Of a DNA stretch of 64,000 bases, positions 17,216 to 25,621 are shown in pieces (position 1 is the first letter of the stretch; every line of letters starts with the position of its first letter). Both the position numbers and the translations under genes were made by a program. Origin of the DNA: Bacteroides clarus YIT 12056 (lineage in GTDB: Bacteria > Bacteroidota > Bacteroidia > Bacteroidales > Bacteroidaceae); NCBI RefSeq assembly GCF_900129655.1, contig NZ_FQWK01000003.1, positions 248,001 to 312,000 of the forward strand, in the 5' to 3' direction. The notes beneath the pieces were generated by a model. That model was not told the origin of the DNA and did not search any database. It saw only the letters and a list, made by a program, of their open reading frames with translations.

Positions 17216-18499
17216 ATGAATATCAAGCGCAACATCATTTTTGCATTGGAGAGCCGGAAAAAGAACGGTGTGCCAATCGTAGAGAACGTACCCATCCGTA
17301 TGCGTGTCATCTTTGCCAGCCAACGCATCGAGTTTACAACGGGCTACCGGATTGACGTAGCCAAATGGGATGCAGATAAGCAGCGGGTAAAGAACGGATG
17401 TACCAACAAGCTAAAGCAAAGTGCAGCCGAAATCAATACGGACTTGCTGAAATACTATGCCGAAATCCAGAATATTTTCAAGGAATTTGAGGTGCAGGAG
17501 GTCATGCCAACGACCCAACAGTTGAAGGAAGCTTTCAACATGAGAATGAAAGACACCAGCGAAGAACAGCCGGAAGAAGCCCCTGTCAGCTTTTGGGAGG
17601 TGTTCGATGAGTTTGTAAAAGAGTGCGGTAACCAGAATAACTGGACGGCATCCACCTATGAAAAATTTGCAGCAGTGAGGAACCACCTCAAAGAGTTCAA
17701 GGAGGATGCAACGTTCAACTATTTCAACGAGTTTGGATTGAACGAATACGTCAACTTCCTGCGTGACACCAAGGATATGAGAAACAGCACCATCGGCAAG
17801 CAAATGGGATTCCTCAAATGGTTCCTGCGCTGGAGCTTCAAGAAAGGACATCATCAGAACATTGCATACGATACGTTCAAACCGAAACTGAAAACCACCT
17901 CGAAAAAAGTAATCTTCCTGACTTGGGATGAACTGAACAAGCTGAAAGACTACCAGATACCCAAGGATAAGCAATACCTGGAACGTGTGCGTGATGTTTT
18001 CCTGTTCTGCTGCTTTACGAGTTTGCGGTATTCGGATGTTCGCAATCTGAAAAGAAGCGATGTGAAGTCCGACCACATCGAAATAACCACAGTCAAGACT
18101 GCCGACAGCCTGACGATTGAACTGAACAAATACAGCAAAGCCATACTGGACAAATACAAGGACATCCATTTCGAGAATTACATGGCTCTGCCCGTCATCA
18201 GCAACCAGAAGATGAACGATTACCTGAAAGAGCTGGGCGAACTGGCAGAAATCAACGAGCCTGTACGGGAAACCTACTACAAGGGAAATGAACGTATTGA
18301 TGAAGTCACACCCAAATACGCTTTGCTCAGTACCCATGCAGGAAGAAGGACATTCATCTGCAATGCGCTGGCTCTCGGAATCCCGGCACAGGTGGTCATG
18401 AAATGGACGGGACACAGCGACTACAAAGCTATGAAACCCTACATTGACATAGCGGATGATATTAAGGCAAATGCCATGAACAAGTTTAATCAACTATAA
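17216..18499 (+). CDS. int: Tyrosine recombinase (element integrase)
   Basis: A 427-residue integrase starting at ATG 17216 (MNIKRNIIFALES); an in-frame TTG upstream lies within the arm repeats and is less likely. An N-terminal arm-binding domain is followed by a SAM-like core-binding domain (about 110-205) and the catalytic domain. The catalytic set is Arg in TSLRYSD, HxxR in STHAGRRTF, His in TGHSDY, and Tyr in MKPYIDIA. It catalyses excision and integration between the 13-bp att cores. It lies at the left end and reads inward. Confidence 0.95.
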   Translation: MNIKRNIIFALESRKKNGVPIVENVPIRMRVIFASQRIEFTTGYRIDVAKWDADKQRVKNGCTNKLKQSAAEINTDLLKYYAEIQNIFKEFEVQEVMPTTQQLKEAFNMRMKDTSEEQPEEAPVSFWEVFDEFVKECGNQNNWTASTYEKFAAVRNHLKEFKEDATFNYFNEFGLNEYVNFLRDTKDMRNSTIGKQMGFLKWFLRWSFKKGHHQNIAYDTFKPKLKTTSKKVIFLTWDELNKLKDYQIPKDKQYLERVRDVFLFCCFTSLRYSDVRNLKRSDVKSDHIEITTVKTADSLTIELNKYSKAILDKYKDIHFENYMALPVISNQKMNDYLKELGELAEINEPVRETYYKGNERIDEVTPKYALLSTHAGRRTFICNALALGIPAQVVMKWTGHSDYKAMKPYIDIADDIKANAMNKFNQL

Positions 18500-18535
18500 A
18501 AGTATCAAACAGTTTCATAGATAGTTACCAATGAC

Positions 18536-18543
18536 TATATTTG
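18536..18543 (+). promoter_or_regulatory. Promoter -7 box for the YhcG-type gene
   Basis: TATATTTG, 19 nt before the start codon, so the cargo nuclease is probably transcribed independently of int. Confidence 0.55.
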
Positions 18544-18562
18544 TAGAAATTATCATCACAAT

Positions 18563-19852
18563 ATGAGCAACAAGGAATCCAACATAGAGAAAACGAATTT
18601 TGATGCATTCATACAAGCGGTCGGTTCGGAAATAGAACAGGCACAAGTAAGGCTGATTGTTGCAGCCAATGCACAAATGCTGTTCCATTACTGGAAGATA
18701 GGCAATTACATCCTTTATCACCAGCAGCTGCACGGATGGGGAAGCAAAATCATCAAGCAGTTGGCAAAGGCTATCCGACTGCATTACCCTGAAAAGAAAG
18801 GCTATTCGGAACGTAACCTTACCTATATGTGCCAGTTTGCAAAAGCATATCCTTTAAGAGCGTTGCAAAGTTTCATAGAAACAGATGCAAGCCTGTCTGT
18901 CCCAACCATACAGAGTGTGACCAATGAAGTATTAAAACTGAATGACAAGCAATTTACGCAGGAACTTACTGCGCAAATACAATCGATTGATTGTCAATCA
19001 TTAGCAATTACGCAGGAAGTTCCTGCGCAATTTGAAGATGTGGGAAAAACCGTGTCTGCCATTTACAGGATGGGAATCAGGGAAATAGAAGAAGTTTTCT
19101 TGACCTCTCCTATAGCCAAAATAAACTGGACAAGCCAAATGACTATACTTGACAGTTCGCTACCTTTAGGTCTAAGCTACTGGTACATGAAGCAGTCTGT
19201 GGAAATGGGATGGAGCAGCAATGTATTGAAAATGCAAATTGACAGTGATTTGTATAGCCGACAAATCAGCAACAACAAGGTAAACAATTTCACGACCACA
19301 CTTCCGGCTCCACAAAGCGACCTCGCCAATTACCTGTTGAAAGACCCGTACATCTTTGATTTGGCTGGAACTAAAGAGAAAGCAGACGAAAGGGACATAG
19401 AAGAACAGTTGGTTAAGCACGTTACCTGTTACTTGCTGGAAATGGGCAATGGTTTTGCTTTCGTTGCACGACAGAAACATTTCCAAGTCGGAAACAGCGA
19501 TTTCTATGCAGACCTGATACTATATTCTATTCCACTGCACGCATATATCGTGGTAGAATTAAAGGCTACCCCATTCAAACCGGAGTATGCAGGGCAACTG
19601 AACTTCTACATCAATGTGGTGGATGATAAACTGAGGGGAGAGAACGACAACAAGACTATCGGGTTGTTGCTGTGCAAGGGAAAAGACGAAGTTGTAGCAC
19701 AATACGCATTGACAGGCTATGACCAGCCGATAGGCATCAGCGATTACCAACTGAGCAAGGCTATACCTGAAAACTTAAAATCGGCTCTGCCAAGTATAGA
19801 AGAAGTGGAAGAAGAACTGGCTTCCTTTCTTGATAAAGACAAAAATCCATAA
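18563..19852 (+). CDS. YhcG/DUF1016-type PD-(D/E)XK nuclease
   Basis: A 429-residue protein with an N-terminal DUF1016 helical domain (about 10-180) and a C-terminal PD-(D/E)XK nuclease domain (about 255-420). The nuclease core is visible as SDFYADLILY followed by AYIVVELKATPF. Family members are often carried on mobile elements and in defence-rich loci; their function is not settled. The middle of the gene (18951-19035) holds two copies of a palindromic 23-mer translated in frame, which suggests an expansion between the two domains. The following gene is 11 nt downstream and probably co-transcribed. Confidence 0.85.
   Translation: MSNKESNIEKTNFDAFIQAVGSEIEQAQVRLIVAANAQMLFHYWKIGNYILYHQQLHGWGSKIIKQLAKAIRLHYPEKKGYSERNLTYMCQFAKAYPLRALQSFIETDASLSVPTIQSVTNEVLKLNDKQFTQELTAQIQSIDCQSLAITQEVPAQFEDVGKTVSAIYRMGIREIEEVFLTSPIAKINWTSQMTILDSSLPLGLSYWYMKQSVEMGWSSNVLKMQIDSDLYSRQISNNKVNNFTTTLPAPQSDLANYLLKDPYIFDLAGTKEKADERDIEEQLVKHVTCYLLEMGNGFAFVARQKHFQVGNSDFYADLILYSIPLHAYIVVELKATPFKPEYAGQLNFYINVVDDKLRGENDNKTIGLLLCKGKDEVVAQYALTGYDQPIGISDYQLSKAIPENLKSALPSIEEVEEELASFLDKDKNP
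18954..19032 (+). repeat. Two in-frame palindromic repeats inside the YhcG gene
   Basis: TTACGCAGGAA, then TTACTGCGCAA at 18955-18976, and TTACGCAGGAA, then GTTCCTGCGCAA at 19008-19030. Each is close to a perfect palindrome and the pair forms a direct repeat. The spacer also contains the palindrome CAATCGATTG. Confidence 0.75.
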
Positions 19853-19863
19853 ATCCAAGATAT

Positions 19864-20901
19864 ATGGCAGGAGAAATACTGATTATGATTCCCCAATACG
19901 GTGAACTCAACCGAATATACAGTGACTTTATTGTAAGCCATACTTTTTCTTTTGACAAGCAGAAATTCATCACGAACTTCTACAAGCAATACAATGACAC
20001 AAAAGCTTTTGAAGCCGCTATCCTTGAATTGGTACTTGACAAGCAGAAAGAACAGTACACTCTGATTCTCGACAGTCTAAGAGCCGAGATAGAGAAAAAC
20101 ATGATGCTTTACGAAAAATATCCATTGCTTGATGATGAGATAATTTCTCGTGTGTGCTACCATTTCGCTGATAGATATAATATTGATATAGAGGAACAAC
20201 TGGAGGTTACACAAAAACTAAACAAGCCTTTGAACGAGGCATATAACAGATATGATTCTATTGATTACAGGGAACATACGGCAGAAGAAGAAAAGCAAGC
20301 CGAAAAGGAATATGAACGCTGCAAGGCTGAATATGAGAAAGAAAAAGAAGAACTGGACAAGCTTTACGAATTGCAAAAGCAAGCAAGAAAAGAGGCTTTC
20401 CAATATATAGAGAACTGCTGCGGAGATATTTATAAATTGAGTTTCCATTTTATGGAAATATTAGCAAAATATATTCCCGTAGCTAAAGATAAACCGGAAG
20501 AGCTAACCAAGCCAAGCGAACCCGATATGCAAGAAGAAGCACCCAAAGAGGAACAACACGAATATTTCGACATGGAGTTGCTTTCGCACGTTTACACGAC
20601 CTGCGTAGGAGAACAATTCGAGAATATTTCCGAATATGATTTCTATGCTTGTATGAATCTGCACCCCGGCAAATGCAAGCTGAAAATAAAAACGAGAGAG
20701 AAAATACGTGTCTGCTACCTGATATTCCTGATGGGTGAACAACTGCCCAAACTAGACAGGGAGAATTGGAAAAAGAATATCCTCAAAATGCTGGATATTG
20801 AAGAGAACTATTACAAGTCAAAATACAAGGAACCTGTTTCCGATTTCCCAAGTGACAGCAACCAGAAGTTCGCCAAAGAAATGGACGCAATATTCCGATA
20901 A
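19864..20901 (+). CDS. Hypothetical coiled-coil protein of the mobile element
   Basis: A 345-residue soluble protein that I do not recognise. Residues about 125-180 form a charged coiled coil (AEEEKQAEKEYERCKAEYEKEK split by the repeat). An acidic linker (about 215-240) follows, then a C-terminal part with the phrase FYACMNLHPGKCKLKIKTRE. That C-terminal part loosely resembles regulators of Bacteroides conjugative elements in which a YDFYxCM-type motif precedes a predicted helical domain. No signal peptide or membrane segment is seen. It follows the nuclease gene by 11 nt and ends at a terminator, so nuclease and this protein form a two-gene cargo unit. Confidence 0.6.
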   Translation: MAGEILIMIPQYGELNRIYSDFIVSHTFSFDKQKFITNFYKQYNDTKAFEAAILELVLDKQKEQYTLILDSLRAEIEKNMMLYEKYPLLDDEIISRVCYHFADRYNIDIEEQLEVTQKLNKPLNEAYNRYDSIDYREHTAEEEKQAEKEYERCKAEYEKEKEELDKLYELQKQARKEAFQYIENCCGDIYKLSFHFMEILAKYIPVAKDKPEELTKPSEPDMQEEAPKEEQHEYFDMELLSHVYTTCVGEQFENISEYDFYACMNLHPGKCKLKIKTREKIRVCYLIFLMGEQLPKLDRENWKKNILKMLDIEENYYKSKYKEPVSDFPSDSNQKFAKEMDAIFR

Positions 20902-20940
20902 TCCGTGATATACCCTGACATATTACGAAATAACCACTTT

Positions 20941-20975
20941 TACCACTCAAATTAATTTTTGAGTGGTATTTTTAT
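20941..20975 (+). terminator. Terminator of the cargo pair
   Basis: Inverted repeat TACCACTCAAA/TTTGAGTGGTA with T-rich tail, after the coiled-coil gene. Confidence 0.8.
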
Positions 20976-21047
20976 TGTCTGATATTCAAAGAAATAATAA
21001 AATATTCCATTTACACTAACCACATCCTTACCACTTACAAACCTACC

Positions 21048-21055
21048 TAATTTTG
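21048..21055 (+). promoter_or_regulatory. Promoter -7 box for the mobilization genes
   Basis: TAATTTTG, about 70 nt upstream of the DUF3853 gene; a new transcription unit starts here after the terminator. Confidence 0.5.
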
Positions 21056-21124
21056 CATCGTTCGAGAACAGAAATAACAGCCAGTGCGCAGGGCTGATTG
21101 TTAAACGACTAAATAGATTGGACG

Positions 21125-21433
21125 ATGACAAATCTTCAAGAGTTATTATCAAAACCCGTCTGGCAGATGACAGGCGAAGAGTTCATATTCTTAAGCAAGC
21201 ACGCTTCCGGTCAAACGGAAATGCAGCCACAGCCCGTTACGGACACAGAAAGGAAGTATGTGTACGGAATACTGGGCATTGCCAAACTGTTCGGGTGCAG
21301 CCTGCCCACCGCCAACCGCATCAAGAAAAGCGGAAAGATTGACAAGGCAATCACCCAGATAGGACGCAAGATTATCGTAGATGTGGAGCTTGCCCTTGAA
21401 CTGGCCGGGAAGAAAACAGGAGGACGAAAATAA
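21125..21433 (+). CDS. DUF3853-family protein (excisionase/HTH-like)
   Basis: A 102-residue protein matching DUF3853: a short N-terminal segment, then a winged-helix-like region (GIAKLFGCSLPTANRIKKSG followed by KIDKAITQIGRKIIVDVE) typical of MerR/excisionase-like helices that read DNA. Such proteins accompany the mobilization genes of Bacteroides NBU-type elements. A role in excision or regulation is inferred. The ATPase gene starts 8 nt downstream. Confidence 0.8.
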   Translation: MTNLQELLSKPVWQMTGEEFIFLSKHASGQTEMQPQPVTDTERKYVYGILGIAKLFGCSLPTANRIKKSGKIDKAITQIGRKIIVDVELALELAGKKTGGRK

Positions 21434-21441
21434 CGGGAGGC

Positions 21442-22524
21442 ATGGCTATGGACTATATTAAAGAGACTAAGGACATATCGGCAGAAGAAGCCATTATCCT
21501 TTGGCAAGCCTCACGTTTGAGCCTGTCGAAAAGTTATGAGAAAGCACCTGAAATCCTCAAAGTACATGGTTCTGTCATTGGGACATTGGGCAATTTCAGC
21601 GCATCCATCGGCAAAGCCAAAAGTAAAAAGACATTCAATGTATCGGCTATCGTAGCCGCCGCATTGAAGAACGGCACAGTGTTGCGATATGTGGCAGAAC
21701 TGCCGGAAGATAAGCGGAAAGTGCTTTATGTTGATACAGAGCAAAGCCCTTACCATTGCCTGAAAGTCATGACACGCATTTTGCGGATGGCCGGCTTGCC
21801 AGATGACAGGGACAATGAAAACCTTGAATTCCTCGCTTTGAGAAAATACACGCCTGAGCAACGTATCAGGATTGTAGAACAGGCTATCTACAACACTCCC
21901 GACATTGGTCTTGTAATCATAGACGGCATCCGTGATATGGTGTACGACATCAACAGCCCCGGTGAATCCACACGCATCATATCCAAGCTGATGCAGTGGA
22001 CGGACGACAGGCAGATACACATCCATACGATACTGCATCAGAACAAGGGGGATGAGAACGCAAGAGGGCACATTGGTACGGAATTGAACAACAAGGCGGA
22101 AACCGTATTACTGGTAGAAAAGGACAAGGGCAACGGTGACATCAGCCATGTTTCAGCCATTCACATACGAGCAATGGACTTTGAGCCTTTTGCGTTCCGC
22201 ATCAACGACAAAGCCCTTCCCGAACTTATAGAGGGTTACAAACCCGAAACAAAGAAACCGGGAAGACCCGAAGAAGAGAAGTTCGACCCTTACAGGCATA
22301 TCACCGAGCAGCAGCACCGCATCGCGTTGGAAGCCGCATTCGGTCTGAAAGAGGAATATGGTTACAAGGAACTGGAAGATGCTTTAATCAAGACCTATAT
22401 GTCTGTGGGTGTAAAACTGAACCATAAAAAGGCGGTATCGCTCATCACCATGCTCCGCAACAAGCGGATGATAGTGCAGGAGAACGGCAGGAAATACACC
22501 TTCATGCCCAACTTCCACTATTAG
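21442..22524 (+). CDS. RecA/RepA-like AAA ATPase of the mobile element
   Basis: A 360-residue cytosolic ATPase similar to hexameric plasmid helicases of the RepA type. The P-loop is unusual, GKAKSKKTF (about 53-61), as in other Bacteroides element proteins. Later motifs include VLYVDTEQS, LVIIDGIRDM (Walker B) and HTILHQNKG. The C-terminal 80 residues form a winged-helix-like tail. A GGGAGG ribosome site precedes the ATG at 21442. It likely unwinds the excised circle or transfer strand together with the primase. Confidence 0.85.
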   Translation: MAMDYIKETKDISAEEAIILWQASRLSLSKSYEKAPEILKVHGSVIGTLGNFSASIGKAKSKKTFNVSAIVAAALKNGTVLRYVAELPEDKRKVLYVDTEQSPYHCLKVMTRILRMAGLPDDRDNENLEFLALRKYTPEQRIRIVEQAIYNTPDIGLVIIDGIRDMVYDINSPGESTRIISKLMQWTDDRQIHIHTILHQNKGDENARGHIGTELNNKAETVLLVEKDKGNGDISHVSAIHIRAMDFEPFAFRINDKALPELIEGYKPETKKPGRPEEEKFDPYRHITEQQHRIALEAAFGLKEEYGYKELEDALIKTYMSVGVKLNHKKAVSLITMLRNKRMIVQENGRKYTFMPNFHY

Positions 22525-22555
22525 CCCTGTATATACAATTAGCCCATTTTCCTGC

Positions 22556-22678
22556 AATCACTTCACTTTATTCTCGGGGTGTATATATTAGGAATATAGT
22601 GAAGTGATTCTGAAATGGGATCAAATCACTTCACTTTATTACCGTATCCTATATATACGAGAATTTAGTGAAGTGATT
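22556..22678. repeat. Four alternating copies of AATCACTTCACT (candidate origin)
   Basis: AATCACTTCACT occurs in plus orientation at 22556-22567 and 22624-22635 and in minus orientation at 22598-22609 and 22667-22678. This makes two tandem hairpin units of about 54 bp. AT-rich tracts (TATATATT, TATATATA) lie in both loops. The set sits between the helicase-like and primase genes, where an iteron-type origin or a Rep operator would be expected. Confidence 0.75.
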
Positions 22679-22754
22679 ATAGACCGTACTTCCTAAAAAG
22701 GTACGGGCGAAAAGAAAAACAAATCAATTCATCAACTACTAAAACAATCATTTT

Positions 22755-23711
22755 ATGGATATACAGACAGCCAAGCAAATCAAGATAGCGGATTATCTGC
22801 ACAGTTTGGGTTATTCACCAGTAAAACAACAGGGAATAAACCTTTGGTACAAATCTCCGTTTCGGGAAGAGACTGAAGCATCGTTCAAAGTGAATACCGA
22901 ACGTGAACAATGGTATGACTTCGGTTTGGGTAAAGGTGGCGGCATCATTGAACTGGCTGCACACTTGTACGCTACTGACCATGTACCTTACATCTTGAAA
23001 CGGATAGCGAAACAGACACCGTATGTGCGCCCGGTATCTTTCTCTTTTGGCAAGCAAAGCTCTTCCGAGCCGAGCTTCCAACAGTTGGAGATTGTTCCGT
23101 TGTCATCTCCTGCCCTGTTTGCCTACTTGCAAGGTAGAGGAATTAACATAGAACTGGCGAAAAGAGAATGTAGCGAAGCACGTTTCACCCACAACGGCAA
23201 GCGGTACTTTGCAATCGCCTTTCCCAATATATCGGGAGGATATGAAATCCGCAACCGCTATTTCAAGGGCTGCATCGCTCCAAAGGAAATCTCCCACATC
23301 AGACAGTCTGGGAAAGCGAGGAATACCTGTTATGTGTTCGAGGGGTTCATGGACTATCTCTCCTTTCTGACATTGAGACAGGAAAGCTGCCCGAATTATC
23401 CGGAGCTGGACGGACAGGACTACATCGTATTGAATTCCGTATCGAATGTGAACAAGGCTCTCTATCCGTTGGGCAACTACGAACGCATCCACTGCTTTTT
23501 TGACAACGACCATGCAGGCATGGAAGCCCTCCAACAAATCCGCAAGGAATACGACAGAGACAGATACATCCGTGATGCTTCACAGACGTACAGCGGATGC
23601 AAGGACTTGAACGAATACTTACAGAAACAGGTTGAAAGAAAAAGGCAAGTCCAATCCGCCAAAGGGGTGCGCAGCCAATCACCGGAGAAGAAGAACGGCT
23701 TCCGGTTATAG
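22755..23711 (+). CDS. Toprim primase with degenerate CHC2 domain
   Basis: A 318-residue primase. Residues 1-80 align with the CHC2 zinc-binding domain (YKSPFREETEASF, WYDFGLGKGGG) but all four metal-ligand positions are replaced. The Toprim domain has its Glu in VFEGFMDYLS (about 197) and DxD in FFDNDHAGMEAL. The relative position is that of the prmN1 primase upstream of the relaxase gene in NBU1. It probably primes synthesis on the transferred strand. The protein ends KKNGFRL, a tail shared with the relaxase. Confidence 0.87.
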   Translation: MDIQTAKQIKIADYLHSLGYSPVKQQGINLWYKSPFREETEASFKVNTEREQWYDFGLGKGGGIIELAAHLYATDHVPYILKRIAKQTPYVRPVSFSFGKQSSSEPSFQQLEIVPLSSPALFAYLQGRGINIELAKRECSEARFTHNGKRYFAIAFPNISGGYEIRNRYFKGCIAPKEISHIRQSGKARNTCYVFEGFMDYLSFLTLRQESCPNYPELDGQDYIVLNSVSNVNKALYPLGNYERIHCFFDNDHAGMEALQQIRKEYDRDRYIRDASQTYSGCKDLNEYLQKQVERKRQVQSAKGVRSQSPEKKNGFRL

Positions 23712-23874
23712 CCCACTATAACTACACGCTCCGCTTCCGTAGTTGTGGGCTCTCCCGAGGGGATTAGGGCTTTGCCCTAATAACCCACTCAGGGCGTTCA
23801 CCCCTGAGAACCCCGAGCAAAGAGTGACCCTCTCTTTGCAATCACCGCTTATGGGTTGCACCCCTAAGAACCCC
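23711..23874 (+). other. Candidate oriT: stem-loop cluster upstream of the relaxase gene
   Basis: The 205-bp gap is GC-rich compared with its surroundings and packed with hairpins: GCCCAC.AACTAC/GTAGTT.GTGGGC (23711-23750), ATTAGGGC/GCCCTAAT (23763-23781), CTCAGGG/CCCCTGAG (23788-23808), GCAAAGAG/CTCTTTGC (23817-23839), and CTTATGGG/CCCCTAAG (23848-23868). The third and fifth share the direct repeat CACCCCTRAGAACCCC. MobV relaxases nick at hairpin-containing sites directly upstream of their gene. Confidence 0.65.
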
Positions 23875-23916
23875 ACTGCGGAAGCGAACAAAGTAATCTA
23901 ATATAAACAAAAAACT

Positions 23917-25317
23917 ATGGCAACAAAATCAAGCATACATATCAAGCCTTGCAACATCGTATCGAGCGAGGCACACAACCGAAGGACTGCCGAGTACATG
24001 CGCAACATCGGAGAGTCCAGAATCTATGTCGTTTCCAAACTTTCCACCGATAACGAGCAGTGGGTAAATCCTGACTTCGGCACTACCGAATTGCGGACAC
24101 ATTACGACAACATCAAACGGATGGTCAAGGAAAAGACCGGACGTGTCATGCAGGAGAAAGAACGTGAACGCAAAGGCAAGAACGGAAAAATCATCAAGGT
24201 GGCAGGGTGTTCACCTATCCGTGAGGGGGTGTTGCTCATCAGAGCGGACACCACATTGGCAGATGTGCATAAATTTGGCGAGGAGTGCAAACAACGCTGG
24301 GGTATTACTCCGCTGCAAATCTTCCTGCACAAAGATGAAGGACATTGGCTGAGCGGACAACCCGAAGCCGAAGATAGGGAGAGTTTCCAAATTGATGGAA
24401 AGTGGTTCAAGCCGAATTATCACGCTCATATCGTTTTCGATTGGATGAACCACGATACAGGAAAGAGCTGTAAACTCAATGACGAAGATATGACCGAAAT
24501 GCAGAGTTTGGCTTCTGACATTCTCCTGATGGAACGAGGACAATCTAAAACCGAAACAGGCAAGGAACATCTGGAACGTAACGATTTCATCATAAAGAAA
24601 CAGAAAGCCGAACTGCAACGTATAGAGGAAACCCAAAGGCACAAGAAGCAGCAAGTAACTCTTGCTGAGCAAGAACTCAAACAGGTAAAATCGGAAATAC
24701 GCACCGACAAACTCAAAAGCGCAGCTACCGATGCAGCCACAGCCATAGCAAGCGGTGTCGGTTCTCTTTTCGGAAGCGGAAAATTGAAAGATTTGGAACA
24801 AACCAATGAGAATTTACGTCATGAAATTGCCAAGCGTGACAAGGGTATTGATGAATTAAAAGCCAAGATGCAACAAATGCAGGAACAGCACGGCAAGCAG
24901 ATTCGTAACCTACAAGGAATACATAATCAAGAGCTTGAAACCAAAGACAAGGAAATATCACGATTGAATACCATTCTTGAAAAAGCGTTCAACTGGTTTC
25001 CATTACTCAAAGAAATGTTGAGGATGGAAAGACTATGTTATGCCATCGGATTTACCAAAGATATGATAAACAGTCTTTTGACAAAAAAGGAAGCTATTAG
25101 GTGCAATGGTAGGATTTATTCTGAAGAGCATAGGCGAAGATTTGAAATCAAGAATGATATTTTCAAGGTGGAAAAGAATCCAACCGATGATAGCAAACTG
25201 ATACTTACCATAAACAGACAGCCGATAGGCGAATGGTTCAGGGAACAATGGGAGAAGCTACAGGAAGGATTGCGAAAAACAGAAGAGCCAAGAAAAAATA
25301 GAGGATTTAGGTTATAA
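23917..25317 (+). CDS. mob: MobV/Pre-family relaxase
   Basis: A 466-residue DNA transferase that nicks oriT and pilots the strand through a helper conjugation pore. The N-terminal relaxase domain has the metal-binding motif YHAHIVFDW (about 168-176) and the ADTTLADVHKFGEEC and FLHKDEGHW segments typical of Pre/MobV. Residues about 220-350 form a long coiled coil with a short Gly/Ala-rich break. The C-terminal 110 residues are not assignable, and the protein ends RKNRGFRL. The gene lies downstream of the hairpin cluster and primase. Confidence 0.93.
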   Translation: MATKSSIHIKPCNIVSSEAHNRRTAEYMRNIGESRIYVVSKLSTDNEQWVNPDFGTTELRTHYDNIKRMVKEKTGRVMQEKERERKGKNGKIIKVAGCSPIREGVLLIRADTTLADVHKFGEECKQRWGITPLQIFLHKDEGHWLSGQPEAEDRESFQIDGKWFKPNYHAHIVFDWMNHDTGKSCKLNDEDMTEMQSLASDILLMERGQSKTETGKEHLERNDFIIKKQKAELQRIEETQRHKKQQVTLAEQELKQVKSEIRTDKLKSAATDAATAIASGVGSLFGSGKLKDLEQTNENLRHEIAKRDKGIDELKAKMQQMQEQHGKQIRNLQGIHNQELETKDKEISRLNTILEKAFNWFPLLKEMLRMERLCYAIGFTKDMINSLLTKKEAIRCNGRIYSEEHRRRFEIKNDIFKVEKNPTDDSKLILTINRQPIGEWFREQWEKLQEGLRKTEEPRKNRGFRL

Positions 25318-25355
25318 ATTCTGTTCTCTATATCGCAAAACATCAATAAAATAAC

Positions 25356-25363
25356 TAATTTTG
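25356..25363 (+). promoter_or_regulatory. Promoter -7 box for the structured RNA
   Basis: TAATTTTG, 6 nt before the start of the structured segment. Confidence 0.55.
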
Positions 25364-25368
25364 TATTC

Positions 25369-25573
25369 GGATTGGGCTAACCCTCTCCATGACATAAGAA
25401 AAAGAAGAAGCGTTATGTTTATCTTGTAGGTGAAAACGTAGGAAACTTTCAAACTGATACAAGAGATAGCATAGTGGTTCTCACGCATATAGCGTGGGCT
25501 GCTATTGTTACATCTGTATCAGAGGTTTCCTACGACCTTCACTTAGACGTGGCATAGTTGGCTCACGTTTTTT
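25369..25573 (+). ncRNA. Structured RNA of about 200 nt, unknown family
   Basis: A 5' hairpin ACATAA/TTATGT with a purine-rich loop (25392-25418) precedes a long rod. The nested stems are AGGTGAA/TTCACTT (25428-34/25538-44), GTAGGAAAC/GTTTCCTAC (25438-46/25525-33), CTGATACA/TGTATCAG (25454-61/25515-22), ATAGCA/TGCTAT (25466-71/25500-05) and CACGC/GCGTG (25482-86/25492-96). A weak ACGTG/CACGT stem with six T (25547-25573) could end it. No reading frame fits. It could be a free RNA (rod with bubbles, 6S-like in shape) or an attenuating leader for the lipoprotein genes that start 49 nt on. It fills the 304-nt gap after mob. Confidence 0.7.
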
Positions 25574-25621
25574 CAATATAAAATTAATAGCCTAATAGAG
25601 CCAATAGGGAATTATACGAAT

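Noticed and set aside
17411..18493. Minus-strand open frame of 360 codons opposite the integrase
   Set aside because: It shadows a gene with intact catalytic residues; the composition is that of an antisense frame.
22556..22678. Possible CRISPR array
   Set aside because: Only four short repeats in alternating orientation with unequal spacing, and no cas genes.
25369..25573. Group II intron or IscB-type guide RNA
   Set aside because: No domain V-like hairpin, reverse transcriptase or IscB/TnpB gene is nearby.
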